Positions 9,701-18,809 of a stretch of 64,000 bases of DNA are shown here, in pieces; position 1 is the first letter of the stretch; the number at the start of each line of letters is the position of its first letter. The position numbers were made by a program, and so were the translations under genes. This DNA comes from a virus, in IMG/VR virus record IMGVR_UViG_3300003937_000343, positions 1 to 64,000 of that record. One strand, written 5' to 3'. The notes below the pieces were generated by a model. The model searched no databases. It had not been told where the DNA came from and saw only the letters and a list, made by a program, of their open reading frames with translations.

Positions 9701-12333
9701 CGGCTATTACTATGAAATCAGATACCTTTTCATTAACAGGAACTAATTTAGAATTATCAAATACCAAATTTAAAATGGGTACTGTAGCAGACGCAACTAC
9801 AACTGCCACCACCAATAGTGGTTTCTATGTAGATAGTAGTGGAAACTTTTTAGTAAAAGGTAATACAAGTGGTGCAAATTATTTTAAAGTAACTGCAGGT
9901 GGTGCTATTGATGTGAATGCAACAACATTTAATCTAACCGCAAACACAAACGATTTAATTATAGATAGTGCTGGACATTATATATCATTAGCAGATGGAA
10001 ATATAACACTTGATGGAACGAGTACTGGATTTTTTGAAATAGGTGGATTGACAAGTACTGCGGCCAGTCAAACTGCCAAAGGTGTATATTTTGAAGGTGA
10101 TGGAGATTTTATTATAAAATCAAATACTACTGCTAATGAAAATTACATTCAAGGTGTAGGTGGAGATTTAATAATAAAGGCAGATGATATTGATATTACA
10201 TCTACAACTTTTGATTTAAATGCAGGAAGTGGTAAACTTGTAATTGGAAGTTCAACACCAAGTATAGCATTAACTACCGCGGACGCTACATTTAGTGTCG
10301 GTTCAATCACATCCGATTCCGATACAACTGGTGCAGGTGTATTTATGGATGGAAATGGCCACTTTAGAGTTATTGGAGATGCTGATAATCAAATTATAGT
10401 TGATGGTGGGGATATGACTATTAAGTCGCAAGATTTAACTCTTTTATCAACATACTTTACTGCTTCATCAGATCATGGTGGATATATATCATTGCCCACT
10501 ACAGCAAGTAATGCTGGTTATCCAGGAGATGATACATGGACTACACAAAATGGTGTATGGTTAAGTGGTAGTGGAGAATTTAATTTAAAACAAGATGGAT
10601 CTAGATATATAAGACATATCAAGGGCCAAGGTATTGAAATGGCTTTTCCAAACTTCTCAGTTGATTCGGATGGAAATATGACTGCAAATAGTGCATCATT
10701 TATGGGAGATATACAAGCTAAATCAGGATTCTTTGGACAAAGTACTGGTTCGGGTTGGGTTATAGATGGTGCCACAATAAGAGATGATGATAGTCAAATT
10801 GTTATTGATGGTACATCTACTTCACCAAGTATTACGATTGTATCCCAAAGTTTTTCAGCAGAAATGGTACCAGATTTTACTCCTGGTTCAGTAATATTAG
10901 CAGGTGGTGGGTTAGCATATAATAGTGGAGTTCAAGGAATAGATTCAAGTCCAGAGGATACACAGACTGGAACAATTACCAATGGAAACAATTTTGCCAC
11001 GGCCAATACGGTATTTCAAGGATTTACAGCTGTAACTGGTGGTACTTCATCCCCAATGACGGGATCTACAGCTTATGGTGGTATGAATGGTGGTGATCTT
11101 ACTGGAGAGGCTACTGCAGCTTCATTAACAGGACCTGATAGAGTTTATAAGAGTTCGGTATCATTAGAACATAAAACTACAGTTTCAAGTAATGATATAA
11201 ATGATTCAGGTATTAATAATTGGATGACACTTGGTGGTGCATCATATACATTAATTTTAAAACTTAGAAAAACTAATGGAACACCGAGTACTGTGTATGA
11301 AGAAACAATAAGTGGTGTCTATTTTACCGATTTTATGGGTGAAAGCTTTACAAGTGCAGGAACTGGACCTTATACTCATGAAATGGTGAAGTCATTTACA
11401 AGAACTGTGAATCATACTGTTGAAACAAATATGGATACATTCCAATGGGAAATTTCAGCTGCAAATACAACAAATGATAATCTTCGTGGAACTTATACAA
11501 ATAGTAATATAGGTAATAAGCCTGGAACTGAATATTTAACACTTACAAGTTGTACAACAGGTATTACGGCGGCATCACACGCACCAAGTAATAAAAAGGT
11601 TGAGATTGCACCTTCTGGATTCCAAGCAGTATTTTTACAAGAATCCACTTTGGAACACGAGGACAATAGCTATTTCCGCGTAACACCAGCTGAAGATAAA
11701 ACGGTTGATATACTGGGTAGTGCTGTTGTAACGGGCTCGTTAAAAATAAAAGAAATAGGTAGTACTGATTATGTAACTATTGATCCAAATGCTGCAGACG
11801 GTATAGCAACCAACAAAGATATTTTAGCAGAAAACATTCAAGGTACAAGGATTGAAGTTGGTGATACAACAAATTATTTTGTAAATGCTACTACTGGAAC
11901 AAATGGAATATTGGTTACAACAGCTGGAACTCCTGATTTCTTATTTGCTGATAGTGGGGATTTCCATGCCGGCAGAGATATAATTGGATATTCAGCAGAT
12001 AGTAATGTATCAGATATAAAATTTAAAGAAAATATTTTACCAATCCATGATGCTCTATTTAAAGTTAAACAATTGAGAGGGGTGGAGTTTGATTGGAAAA
12101 AATCATTTAATGATAATGGGCATGATATAGGATTTGTTGCTCAAGAAGTAGAAAAAATTGATGGTTTGGGTGTATTGGTTAAAGACAAGAAGAATTTCAA
12201 AACTGAAGAAGATATGAAAACACTTTCATATACAAAGGTTGTACCATTATTAGTAGAAGCTATAAAAGAACAACAGATTCAGATAGAAGAATTGCAATCT
12301 AAATTGGAGAAGTTAGATGGCAGTATCGGGTAG
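3748..12333 (+). CDS. Giant tail fibre/adhesin with C-terminal Peptidase S74 chaperone (2861 aa)
   Basis: The N-terminal ~700 residues hold strand-rich, carbohydrate-binding-like modules that probably attach to the baseplate. The middle is built from repeats rich in G, S, T, D and N, of the types GGKIGGF/GGWTV and GxYxDGxGxFxxxG. The last ~110 residues match the S74 intramolecular chaperone: SDIKFKENI, GFVAQEVE, SYTKVVPLLVEAIKEQQ and a terminal coiled coil. In this family the C-terminal domain trimerises the fibre and then cuts itself off using a Ser-Lys pair. The ribosome site ACGGAG sits before the start. The 3' end overlaps the next fibre gene by 17 bases. The receptor is unknown. Confidence 0.88.
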   Translation: MAILKRTNKYQGLKDIDVLVEESGLSSQYFNIYDVPSNIPQGRSSFLLAGSPFLKNFVELKVEILDSAGQTVYTEPVSNYIEGNARRVSIEVYDDTAPGDAFLYIVGELKDNFRSVSGQQRQNLEVTDKFLDSEILNNLGGNDVPHDFQNIYNVRYIRPIFINTVIPNSEPIYFYQQPRVTVTEILKGYVVETSVSSSYEITGSVSVDPIPDLKPKDPEPDPIDGFSKGMNDGARDEIGNELEIFKNRRSSKIDPLRHSNYSSRGRVMRRESPEIDRFTITVGSMETSPENTTSDAVTSAFVGGEITINNPSVDSTLYPPDEYTIPTQYKSSIKKVNNEKTLVPLDDFVITKKSTGEKVPVQIDEANNNVTMSVTPTPPQIISTTHYRSYADIIVGNLHTFSGDVYKAKIYARSKGTLGDFEPVYDASIEAPQVLIDSYSETGFKNTGYFYTQSIVDDYWDVVNGTATQNNSKFIDGVLISGSNAGFTPEHSTVNTVEFNTSHSYDLQTGVPYTLEFNAYYYKEDKSDKDGVSTKQAELEVFLSGSAMTGGSEENHKLGKVVVNDNTTEGQVLGVHNTFTSAITGTPSTHLKFKATSGRWIIQDILLRPHSETNFNPSYFRTIVPMTHPLPKKPDQYDFLVEFYDLNNNIAETISVKENIDFVGAPQNIDGEDNLLSGSLFIGNAQGSGFEMAGASSAYMRSLTYEGFDKTIASSSGGFMIWSGSVGGRLSSSEDYDGVGLEIVDAHGATDRYLKFRTNPSTFQVVTDDFFLGQTDSTFVSGSNGNLHISSSNFEVQPDGDVIMSGTITATAGNIGDWTISGGDIVGANITMDADSSRIYKTDDNADLTGYYMDFTPGSNYYIRFGTNFAVSSSGTLIAEGAIIEGVLTSSEGLIANWTIDSDSIYKLTSGKYSGLSSTGDTRFFGGASSLTATGSAPFNVKATGDITGSSVLFTGGKIANFTIDGHSLTTTGVEINDSTQTLFISSSAFKVKHDGEVSGSDVLFTGGKVGGFEIVSDGLSSVNDSFQVTGSTGQVSGSQVYFDGGKIGGFVLTSTELYSLDSGTPDSTPDTGITIDTTGGGNSKGVIRIYDGTTVNAALGNWTSGKYGIYAQEGLIGGWTVTSTELYNLASGTPDSSPDTGMTIDTTGGSNSAAVVRVYDGTTVNAALGNWASGKYGVYAIEGDIGGWVIDSNSIYKNNIVLSSNNSIISIGGTTFGSAGIQLQYADSQGKFYAGDGSNNHIRYNETGVDIKTAKFELDTPTLDISSTNRRITISDTDGSTEYVRIGEVSTDASDKYGIKVWDGTGTNDTTDLIAMFGEQGNKIAGWEITGTQIRTIPTAGLGGLFAEGENGLIIHSSGRLESADFATNLKGWRIDTLGNGTAEFENARIRGTLRTAVFEKESVNVVGGQLMVANATTLEPLRSGSVILAGNSGSSATDVTMSMANISGFVKDEIIKAKRVGQTGFSVEYLQVTGSKRYSTDPALAHITGSQIDPDGLAGELYVGRGYGTITNISSSIGTLDGNISNPAKYSTSQSIVLDLGSNTVNVQDVIKIGTEKFKIISGSVTGNTGADQTVEVLRDFHNTDTGSHSDGATVFKINGDNEFLQGLVSTAVSYNEGQVFVSTGKYDASADLSSGYILMNANPNDISTPYMDIVERTGSGVYDLQLRTRLGDLSGLSSAYLYGDEEPGFGLYTENGFFRGTLHAMTGSIHGILNVATQQGGIETGQKITIGRGVDGTHDGFRINNNNYWFTTGEFRAGDATNYFHVSGTEANIASNISIKTDDFNIDTSTFDVSTDNGGKVALGTLTGVNPSTTNRGLFASGSGEVLIKGGTDSSKDYLLFNESGMTISVDDIDITATEFDLSSTGLKIDNDHIHLGTITTDTDVTGAGFYASSSGVFRVQGDADNYLRISAGAMDIKSETFNLDATTVVIDSATNSGKIALGASPNSSIAGTGKGVYMDGTGDFLLYGSATNLFKFDAAGTAITMKSDTFSLTGTNLELSNTKFKMGTVADATTTATTNSGFYVDSSGNFLVKGNTSGANYFKVTAGGAIDVNATTFNLTANTNDLIIDSAGHYISLADGNITLDGTSTGFFEIGGLTSTAASQTAKGVYFEGDGDFIIKSNTTANENYIQGVGGDLIIKADDIDITSTTFDLNAGSGKLVIGSSTPSIALTTADATFSVGSITSDSDTTGAGVFMDGNGHFRVIGDADNQIIVDGGDMTIKSQDLTLLSTYFTASSDHGGYISLPTTASNAGYPGDDTWTTQNGVWLSGSGEFNLKQDGSRYIRHIKGQGIEMAFPNFSVDSDGNMTANSASFMGDIQAKSGFFGQSTGSGWVIDGATIRDDDSQIVIDGTSTSPSITIVSQSFSAEMVPDFTPGSVILAGGGLAYNSGVQGIDSSPEDTQTGTITNGNNFATANTVFQGFTAVTGGTSSPMTGSTAYGGMNGGDLTGEATAASLTGPDRVYKSSVSLEHKTTVSSNDINDSGINNWMTLGGASYTLILKLRKTNGTPSTVYEETISGVYFTDFMGESFTSAGTGPYTHEMVKSFTRTVNHTVETNMDTFQWEISAANTTNDNLRGTYTNSNIGNKPGTEYLTLTSCTTGITAASHAPSNKKVEIAPSGFQAVFLQESTLEHEDNSYFRVTPAEDKTVDILGSAVVTGSLKIKEIGSTDYVTIDPNAADGIATNKDILAENIQGTRIEVGDTTNYFVNATTGTNGILVTTAGTPDFLFADSGDFHAGRDIIGYSADSNVSDIKFKENILPIHDALFKVKQLRGVEFDWKKSFNDNGHDIGFVAQEVEKIDGLGVLVKDKKNFKTEEDMKTLSYTKVVPLLVEAIKEQQIQIEELQSKLEKLDGSIG
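6889..7302 (+). repeat. Tandem 207-base (69-aa) duplication inside the tail fibre
   Basis: Two adjacent copies encode near-identical units running from GGF/GGW through T(S)TELY, SGTPDS, PDTG, TIDTTGG, YDGTTVNAALGNW and SGKYG. Equivalent codons (for example the ELY codons at 6916 and 7123) are 207 bases apart. The high DNA identity points to a recent in-frame duplication. Confidence 0.8.
9195..10600 (+). repeat. Seven diverged fibre-shaft modules (~65-85 aa each)
   Basis: The signature GxYxDGxGxFxxxG recurs near 9201, 9417, 9616, 9818, 10079, 10330 and 10549, each followed by a short IKSxxFxL-type strand. Copies are diverged at DNA level, unlike the 207-base duplication upstream. They probably form repeating beta-rich shaft segments. 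Confidence 0.65.
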
Positions 12334-15300
12334 CGGTGAGATAAAATTAAGAGATATTTATAATGAACAGCAAGAGGCTACAGGAGAACCAAGTGCTAAT
12401 ACAAATATCTCTATGGATAGTCTTGCTGATTCTTATGGAGCTAATGCGGCAAGTACCGTTACATCTCGTGCAACTTTAAGTGGAGATGAAGATAAAATAA
12501 CTGATTTTTATGGTGCAACTTTTCCAGGTACATTTGAAAATTTTGCATTATATCGAAATAGTTATGGTACAAATCAATTAGATGGTGTTGCAGCAGATGA
12601 TGATAATTCTGTTATAGTTGAGGGAGAAACAATTGTTCCATATGCATCAACTACACAAGCTTTAGTAGGTGCTGAAAATGCAACATTTGAAATAATGACT
12701 ATAGGTGGTTCATCACTTAGTTCAGTTCAATCTGATGATTCAACGGAATTTCCCGCCAATCAATACCGCGGTGCTGGAATCACACTTTCACCAGATAATG
12801 ATACATATGATGGTACGAGTATGAAATTTAGAGTTTATGATACGAATAATACATTCAATGGTAATTTCGGTGATCAAGTCTTTAGATTTTATGATAATAT
12901 AAATACCCATACTACTTCTCAAATCGGGCCATCAGGAAATACATCTGCTACTAAAGTAATGTATGTTGATGCTGCAGATGAAAGTGTTGGTGATATTGTT
13001 ACAGTTCATACAACTACAGTTGGTACTATTAGATCATCATCGTATTCAAATGTTATTAATGAGAACGGAGATGGTGATAATATTAATTATACAGAAGGTT
13101 TAGAGGGTGCTTTCACAATTGGAAATACACCAGGAAAAATGACATTTTCATATACTCATTGGAATTATCCATATAGTACAACTTCTGGTGGTTCTCGTAA
13201 TACAAGTACAAATACAGCAGTTCTTGATATACGATATAATAATGCAATTGATTCATTAGCAATAGATGACACAACAATAAATGTTTCATCGGTAGATGGT
13301 GCAAATAATGCTACTTTTACTTGTTATTCGGAAGGATATAGTGGAACACTTACGATTGGATATGATGATAATGCTACCGCAAGTGATACAACATATACTA
13401 ATACAACTGAAGCAGTTAGTACATTATATGTGAGAGAATCCATAAGTAAAAATTTCACTATAAGTTCTGCAGGTACATATTATCCAAAAGCACATCATGG
13501 TGGAAATGCTGTAGTGGGTTCTTCATTTATAGTAGCTCCAGCACTTGCGTATACAACAACTAACAATCAAACAATAAATGTAAGTACAACTCAAGCTTTT
13601 GCAGCTTCAGTTTCAGCTGGTACTAATGCAAGTGTGGCAGTTACTTCAAGTCCAGATATTGGTAGTGGAACGACTACTGCCACAATGACACCACTTTTAA
13701 AAACTGGTGATTTTACAATAAGTTACGCTGGTACTGCAGATTATTTACCCAATAATGTGAATAATCAAACTGATATTTTATCTGTAGACCCAACTCTTAG
13801 TGTGTCTCTTGCAGATAATCAAGGTGGAAATAATTTTCCTATAAATGATGCTCATAGTGATACCATTACATCTGGTACACATGGTGTAAGTCCAACTGTA
13901 TTCACACATACACCCACTGCGGTGGGAACTTTACAAAATGGAAATGCATTAGCTTATGCTTGGTCAGCAGCAAGTTCGAATTTTACTTATACGAGTGGCA
14001 CCGTTTCAACTGCTGGAGCAGTTTCTTTTAAGAAGAATAGTTCAGGTACACTTTCACACTCATTAACCGTTACGGGAGATGATGATAGAACTGCAACAGA
14101 TTCAAGTTCTGTAGTTTGTCAATCGGTAACAAAAACAGTTGCAGGGTCGACAAGTGATGTATTGAGAATAGGAACTACTTTTACGGTAACGAGTATTAGT
14201 ACAGCATATACACAAACGGTAGCACTTTATCGTCAAAATTCGTTGGACGGTTGGGATAAAATAGCTAATGGAGTATCTGTTGCTAGTACTATAAATTTTT
14301 CTTTGACTGGTGATGCTTGGATTCCTGATGCAACTGCACGGGCCGTTAGGTTAGTGGATGATGATAATACTGGTATTTATGCTGCTTTGGGTAATTTTGC
14401 TATCTTGAATGTATTGCCTGTTATTAATGACTTTACTGCAACAGCATCAACCGTAATAGGTAGAATTGATTTAGCATGGACTACAACTAGCGCAACTACT
14501 GTAAGTATAAATCAAAGTGTGGGTTCACAAGGAAGTATGGATGGAAGTACTTCTAAAACTGGAATAGCTAATAATACATCAATGACATTTACTATAACGG
14601 CAGGAAATGCCAATAGTGAAACGGTAACGGCTACAGCTAGCGCAACAACTCTTAATCCAACTATAACTCTTGGTGCTCCTGATATTAGTTCATGGACTTG
14701 GGGAGATTCAGGAAATGTTACTTTAGTTGCACAGAAAAACTTTTCCAATGCACTTGATTGCCATATGGGTTATGATTTAACAACCGCTAGTGGAACAAGT
14801 GGTACTGAATTACAAACTATAACTGCAGGTAGTGGTACGGTTTCTACTAATTTTAATGTGGTTTTCGAAAAAAATAATTGGACTTATGCGAGTAGTTTAG
14901 GTAGTGCAATAACTGATTTTAGAGTAGGAAATTCATCTGCCGCATGGGTTGTACGAGAGAGTGCCGCAACCGTTAGTGATTTTGCTACACCAAATGATGC
15001 AACTAATCTTTCAGCAACAGGAACTTCTGGAACTGCAATATTCGTCAATTGGGATGATCCAAGCGGTACATTTACAGGAGTACAAGTTTATGGTGCACCA
15101 GAGAGTATTGGAGCTTCCCAACTGGGTTCAAATATTACTAATGGCCAAGCATCACAATATTCACATACGGGATTAAATGATTCTCAACCTTATGTTTATT
15201 ATATAAGAGCATATTATAGTAGAACTGCTAATGGTGTAACAAGAACAAATTATAATAGTTCTGGTACTGTAACGGGTAATGTAATAGGTTGGACAACTGA

Positions 15301-16528
15301 AGTAGTTTATGGAAGTACAATGTCTCCAACGGGAGGAACTGGTTGGAGTGATAGTGGAGTAAGTTCAGCACAAGAAGATGCATACAACGGACAAGGTGGT
15401 AATAGCTCAACATTACATCATTTAACTTCACAAGTTTTAGGTACACATGATGTTACACTACACAGGACAGAAGATGGAACAATATGGGATGGTAATGATA
15501 CATGGTTTAGTACAGGAGAAACCCCTGATGTACTTTATATAACTTCAGCTGGAGTGGCAACTGCAGCAACCTATATTGCAGGAGCAAATGCAAAACCAGA
15601 TGCTCCAGCAAATGGTACGGCAACTGCAAATAGTACTTCACAAATCACATTAGGTTGGACTTGTGGTTCATCAATAGAAGATAGTTTTAAAATTTTTAGA
15701 AGTACATCAAGCTATCCAAGTACTTCTGGTACACTTATAGCAACAACAGCTGCAAATGCAACTTCATATGTTAATGCATCATTGGATGATAATGAACAAT
15801 ATTATTATTCAATATATTCTTATAATGGTACGACTTATTCAAGTGTTAGAGCAACTGCAACCGCAACAACACCAATATCACCAACAGTAGATAGTTTCTC
15901 AGCAGCTGCATCAGTTACTAATGGACAAATAGATATAACCTGGACAACATCAAATATTGGTCAAGTAACATTATATTCTTCAGCAAATAATGGAATGACG
16001 AGCGCATCCACCTTATTTGATTCTACAGCTTCATCAAAATATGATTGGACACATAATGATACAGGTTTGGGTAATAGTACAACACGATATTATCAATTAC
16101 GAGTAATAGGTAATGGTGAAACTGTATATAGTTCCGTTATAAATGCTACTACAAATGCAGGAACCACAGCTTGGAGTAGTGTACCACCGGATTTTTCTAT
16201 GGAGCATATTCCCTTTGCAACAGAATATTCAGCTGTAAAAACAATTACTTTAGCTAATGGAAGTGGAAATACAACTGTGAGTCAAACTGGTGGTGTACAA
16301 GTAGCATTGAGTACATCTGGAGATCCTGGAACAAGTGGTACTGGTAATAGTGGTACTGGGTTTGCAACCAGTAAGTCCATATCTCATACAACAGGAACAC
16401 TTTATATGAGATTTAAATTCGAACATCCAAAAGCTGAAGGTAATTTTAATTCAGATGTAACAATTACAAATAATAGTGTAAGTAATACAGCTCTTGATAT
16501 TGATGTTACTACTGCAGGTGGTTCGTAG
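12317..16528 (+). CDS. Large fibre/adhesin with fibronectin-III/Ig-like domains (1403 aa)
   Basis: The N-terminus (SGSGEIKLRDIYNE) resembles the short attachment segment seen in marine phage structural proteins. The rest is T/S/N/G-rich and beta-strand-like. At least three segments fit fibronectin type III or Ig-like folds: roughly residues 695-780 (INDFTATAS to ATASATT), 890-985 (NATNLSATGTSG to YYIRAYY) and 1095-1280 (DAPANGTATA to YYQLRVI). Such domains on phage tails usually help bind host surface glycans. The ATG overlaps the previous gene by 17 bases and has GGAGAAG upstream. Very few Cys and Lys residues fit an exposed structural protein. Exact domain count is uncertain. Confidence 0.75.
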   Translation: MAVSGSGEIKLRDIYNEQQEATGEPSANTNISMDSLADSYGANAASTVTSRATLSGDEDKITDFYGATFPGTFENFALYRNSYGTNQLDGVAADDDNSVIVEGETIVPYASTTQALVGAENATFEIMTIGGSSLSSVQSDDSTEFPANQYRGAGITLSPDNDTYDGTSMKFRVYDTNNTFNGNFGDQVFRFYDNINTHTTSQIGPSGNTSATKVMYVDAADESVGDIVTVHTTTVGTIRSSSYSNVINENGDGDNINYTEGLEGAFTIGNTPGKMTFSYTHWNYPYSTTSGGSRNTSTNTAVLDIRYNNAIDSLAIDDTTINVSSVDGANNATFTCYSEGYSGTLTIGYDDNATASDTTYTNTTEAVSTLYVRESISKNFTISSAGTYYPKAHHGGNAVVGSSFIVAPALAYTTTNNQTINVSTTQAFAASVSAGTNASVAVTSSPDIGSGTTTATMTPLLKTGDFTISYAGTADYLPNNVNNQTDILSVDPTLSVSLADNQGGNNFPINDAHSDTITSGTHGVSPTVFTHTPTAVGTLQNGNALAYAWSAASSNFTYTSGTVSTAGAVSFKKNSSGTLSHSLTVTGDDDRTATDSSSVVCQSVTKTVAGSTSDVLRIGTTFTVTSISTAYTQTVALYRQNSLDGWDKIANGVSVASTINFSLTGDAWIPDATARAVRLVDDDNTGIYAALGNFAILNVLPVINDFTATASTVIGRIDLAWTTTSATTVSINQSVGSQGSMDGSTSKTGIANNTSMTFTITAGNANSETVTATASATTLNPTITLGAPDISSWTWGDSGNVTLVAQKNFSNALDCHMGYDLTTASGTSGTELQTITAGSGTVSTNFNVVFEKNNWTYASSLGSAITDFRVGNSSAAWVVRESAATVSDFATPNDATNLSATGTSGTAIFVNWDDPSGTFTGVQVYGAPESIGASQLGSNITNGQASQYSHTGLNDSQPYVYYIRAYYSRTANGVTRTNYNSSGTVTGNVIGWTTEVVYGSTMSPTGGTGWSDSGVSSAQEDAYNGQGGNSSTLHHLTSQVLGTHDVTLHRTEDGTIWDGNDTWFSTGETPDVLYITSAGVATAATYIAGANAKPDAPANGTATANSTSQITLGWTCGSSIEDSFKIFRSTSSYPSTSGTLIATTAANATSYVNASLDDNEQYYYSIYSYNGTTYSSVRATATATTPISPTVDSFSAAASVTNGQIDITWTTSNIGQVTLYSSANNGMTSASTLFDSTASSKYDWTHNDTGLGNSTTRYYQLRVIGNGETVYSSVINATTNAGTTAWSSVPPDFSMEHIPFATEYSAVKTITLANGSGNTTVSQTGGVQVALSTSGDPGTSGTGNSGTGFATSKSISHTTGTLYMRFKFEHPKAEGNFNSDVTITNNSVSNTALDIDVTTAGGS

Positions 16529-16529
16529 G

Positions 16530-17708
16530 ATGACTAATAAAGAAATATATGATGTTTATTATTCCACAGGTGGTGGTGATTTAGTTTATGGTGGTGCCGA
16601 TTTATGGGTGAATCATTGGATTGAAAATGTTGCACCAAAATTAAAAGTAAAACCAGTGTTGGCAATTCATCGAAAGGCCCCAACAAATCCATTATCAATA
16701 GAACAAAAACGAGCATTTAAAAGTAGTGTTAAAAAAGGAACTGGTGGTAATGAGGGTAGAAAAATAAATGTATCGTTGAGAACTAATTTTAAAAAATCTT
16801 TAGAGAAAAGAGATAAGGTTTATAAAGAATTAGAAAAAACTAAATCTTGGGAAGAAGTAGTAGAGGATGATTTACAAGTAATTTATCAACCCGATGATGT
16901 GAAAAAATTTCGTGAAGTATTACGAGGAGCAAGACGAATAAATATTCTTCATGGATATTATACAAATAATCCAGATTTTATTGAGATGAAAGATAAAATA
17001 TTTAGTAATGTGGTTCATGTTTGTATTGAGAATACATTTAAAGCACACACCATAATAGAAACAGAATCACAAATGACTTTTGGTATGGATAGAGAATGGG
17101 AAAATGAAATTAATAGTTATGCAAAACATCCTATATGGATTGGATTTAGTAAAACACCATTACATGATAAATTCAATATGAAAGATATTACTAACTTTTA
17201 TGAATTTAAACATAATTTAGATGTGAGTGATGACAATACTATTGGATTTGCATCAAGAGTAGAGGCAAGAAAGTGTGTACACTATTTAACAGATTTAAAA
17301 TCAGAAATCTGTACACGAACTGATGATTTATTTTGGTATAGAAAAAATTTAAATATGACATTTCCAAAATCAAAAGTATTTAAATACTCAAATGATACCA
17401 TTGAGTTATTTTATAAGAAAAAGTGGGGAGTTGCACATGTTGCTCACTTATTAGAACCATTTGGATATGGGATATTTCAGGCATTAGATTTTGGAAAAAT
17501 CCCTATTATTGCAAGTGATTGGTTGCCTGAATATAATTATCCATTTCGATGTCATGATAAAAAAGGATTTGAAAAGTGTTATAAAGAAATATGTGAACTT
17601 ACAATTGAACAAAGACGAAAATATGTATTTGATTTCCGTGATTATTTAAGAAAATACGATAATAAAAAGAGATGGGCAAAAAATTTCACGGATTTATACA
17701 ACTCATGA
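16530..17708 (+). CDS. GT-B glycosyltransferase, GT4-like (392 aa)
   Basis: The C-terminal half carries EPFGYGIFQALDFG, the donor-binding E-x7-E-like signature of GT4-type retaining glycosyltransferases, followed by KIPIIASDW. The N-terminal part (GGADLWVNHWIE and an HG-rich loop) fits the acceptor domain. An alternative upstream ATG at 16494 lies inside the preceding fibre gene; the start at 16530 is preferred because AGGTGG lies at normal spacing and the two genes then touch. It follows the two fibre genes directly, so the fibres or another virion glycoprotein are natural substrates, but the acceptor is unknown. The gene ends inside the next promoter-like motif. Confidence 0.72.
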   Translation: MTNKEIYDVYYSTGGGDLVYGGADLWVNHWIENVAPKLKVKPVLAIHRKAPTNPLSIEQKRAFKSSVKKGTGGNEGRKINVSLRTNFKKSLEKRDKVYKELEKTKSWEEVVEDDLQVIYQPDDVKKFREVLRGARRINILHGYYTNNPDFIEMKDKIFSNVVHVCIENTFKAHTIIETESQMTFGMDREWENEINSYAKHPIWIGFSKTPLHDKFNMKDITNFYEFKHNLDVSDDNTIGFASRVEARKCVHYLTDLKSEICTRTDDLFWYRKNLNMTFPKSKVFKYSNDTIELFYKKKWGVAHVAHLLEPFGYGIFQALDFGKIPIIASDWLPEYNYPFRCHDKKGFEKCYKEICELTIEQRRKYVFDFRDYLRKYDNKKRWAKNFTDLYNS

Positions 17709-17717
17709 TATTTATTA
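17707..17717 (+). promoter_or_regulatory. Recurrent intergenic motif before the Hint-protein gene
   Basis: GATATTTATTA, identical to the copies at 3710 and 21905, overlaps the stop codon of the upstream glycosyltransferase gene and lies 24 bases before the next start. Inferred promoter. Confidence 0.45.
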
Positions 17718-17741
17718 TTGAATTAATTTAGGGAAAAAATA

Positions 17742-18776
17742 ATGTCAACAGCAGCAGGACAAAACTTATCATTAGGAAAATTAAGACGAGCAATCGATGG
17801 AAACGATTCGTATACCGCCGAATTTGCTATGTCTACTGCCAAAGGTTCTTCAGCTACTGTTCAAATGAGTGAATTTTCTATTAGTTCAGTAGATAGTGTT
17901 AGTGGATATGCTTATTTATGGGAATCAACTGCAGAAACCTATACAATGAACTTTAGTAATGCAGGTGCTTTATTTTTATCAAAAATAGCAAGTAGAGATG
18001 AAAATTTTACTTGGTCGGATAATAGTTCGATTTTAAGTGTTGCAGGTGATTATACTGCTACAGTAACAGCGGGTGCAATTTCAAATGCAAATACTGGTAC
18101 TGGAGCAGATGATGATTGGTATGCAGCGGGAACTAATAATGCAGCTGTAGCAGTTACAGGTTCATTTAATGAAGATGGACAAAGTAATGGATTTAATGAT
18201 CATGCTACAAATTATAATACTAATTTATACAAAACACTTACCATTGTGGATAGTTATGGTGGTTCACCAAGTTGTTTATTAATTGGAACACCAATAGATA
18301 TGGCAGATGGAACTATTAAAAATGTAGAAGATTTAGAAATTGGTGATGAAGTTTTATCAATGAATATGCCAGGTCAACTTGATGAGGATAATGATGATTG
18401 GAGAAGTTGTAGATTTTCTGATGAGAAAACAGAAACATTTACACAACATTCTGCAAGTGTTCAAGATATTAATTTTGATTTTGCTTACAATTATTGGGAT
18501 ATAAATGATGGAATGGAAAAAATTACAGGTGAACATGAAATGTTATATAAACCATTAAATGAAAATACTTGGATGTGGCAATTAGTTCCAAATATGAGAG
18601 TTGGTGCAAATGTAATGGATAAAAATGGAAATGAAGTTGAGATTACTTCTTTAGAAAATGTTGTAGATAATGATGAGGGGTTTGAAGTAGTTCAGATTGA
18701 TGTTGAACCATTGGATGTATATTTTGGTCAAACATTCTTAGTACACAATAAAGGAAGTGATTCGAATCCATTCTAA
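17742..18776 (+). CDS. Virion-type protein with C-terminal Hint (intein-like) domain (344 aa)
   Basis: Residues 1-~175 look like a phage structural module (SLGKLRRAI, then S/T/G-rich strands). C178 opens a Hint domain: CLLIGTPIDMADGTI with EIGDEVLS (block A), TGEHEML (block B, the T-x-x-H motif) and a closing VDVYF...FLVHN that ends at N336. Hint domains of inteins, hedgehog proteins and bacterial intein-like proteins rearrange the peptide bond before the Cys and can cleave or transfer the upstream part. Only eight residues (KGSDSNPF) follow the Asn, and the +1 residue is Lys, so ordinary splicing is unlikely. Self-cleavage or attachment of the N-part to a nucleophile is more plausible. AGGGA lies upstream of the ATG. 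Confidence 0.82.
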   Translation: MSTAAGQNLSLGKLRRAIDGNDSYTAEFAMSTAKGSSATVQMSEFSISSVDSVSGYAYLWESTAETYTMNFSNAGALFLSKIASRDENFTWSDNSSILSVAGDYTATVTAGAISNANTGTGADDDWYAAGTNNAAVAVTGSFNEDGQSNGFNDHATNYNTNLYKTLTIVDSYGGSPSCLLIGTPIDMADGTIKNVEDLEIGDEVLSMNMPGQLDEDNDDWRSCRFSDEKTETFTQHSASVQDINFDFAYNYWDINDGMEKITGEHEMLYKPLNENTWMWQLVPNMRVGANVMDKNGNEVEITSLENVVDNDEGFEVVQIDVEPLDVYFGQTFLVHNKGSDSNPF

Positions 18777-18809
18777 TAGTATAAAGGTTAATAACTAATA
18801 AAAGGTTTT

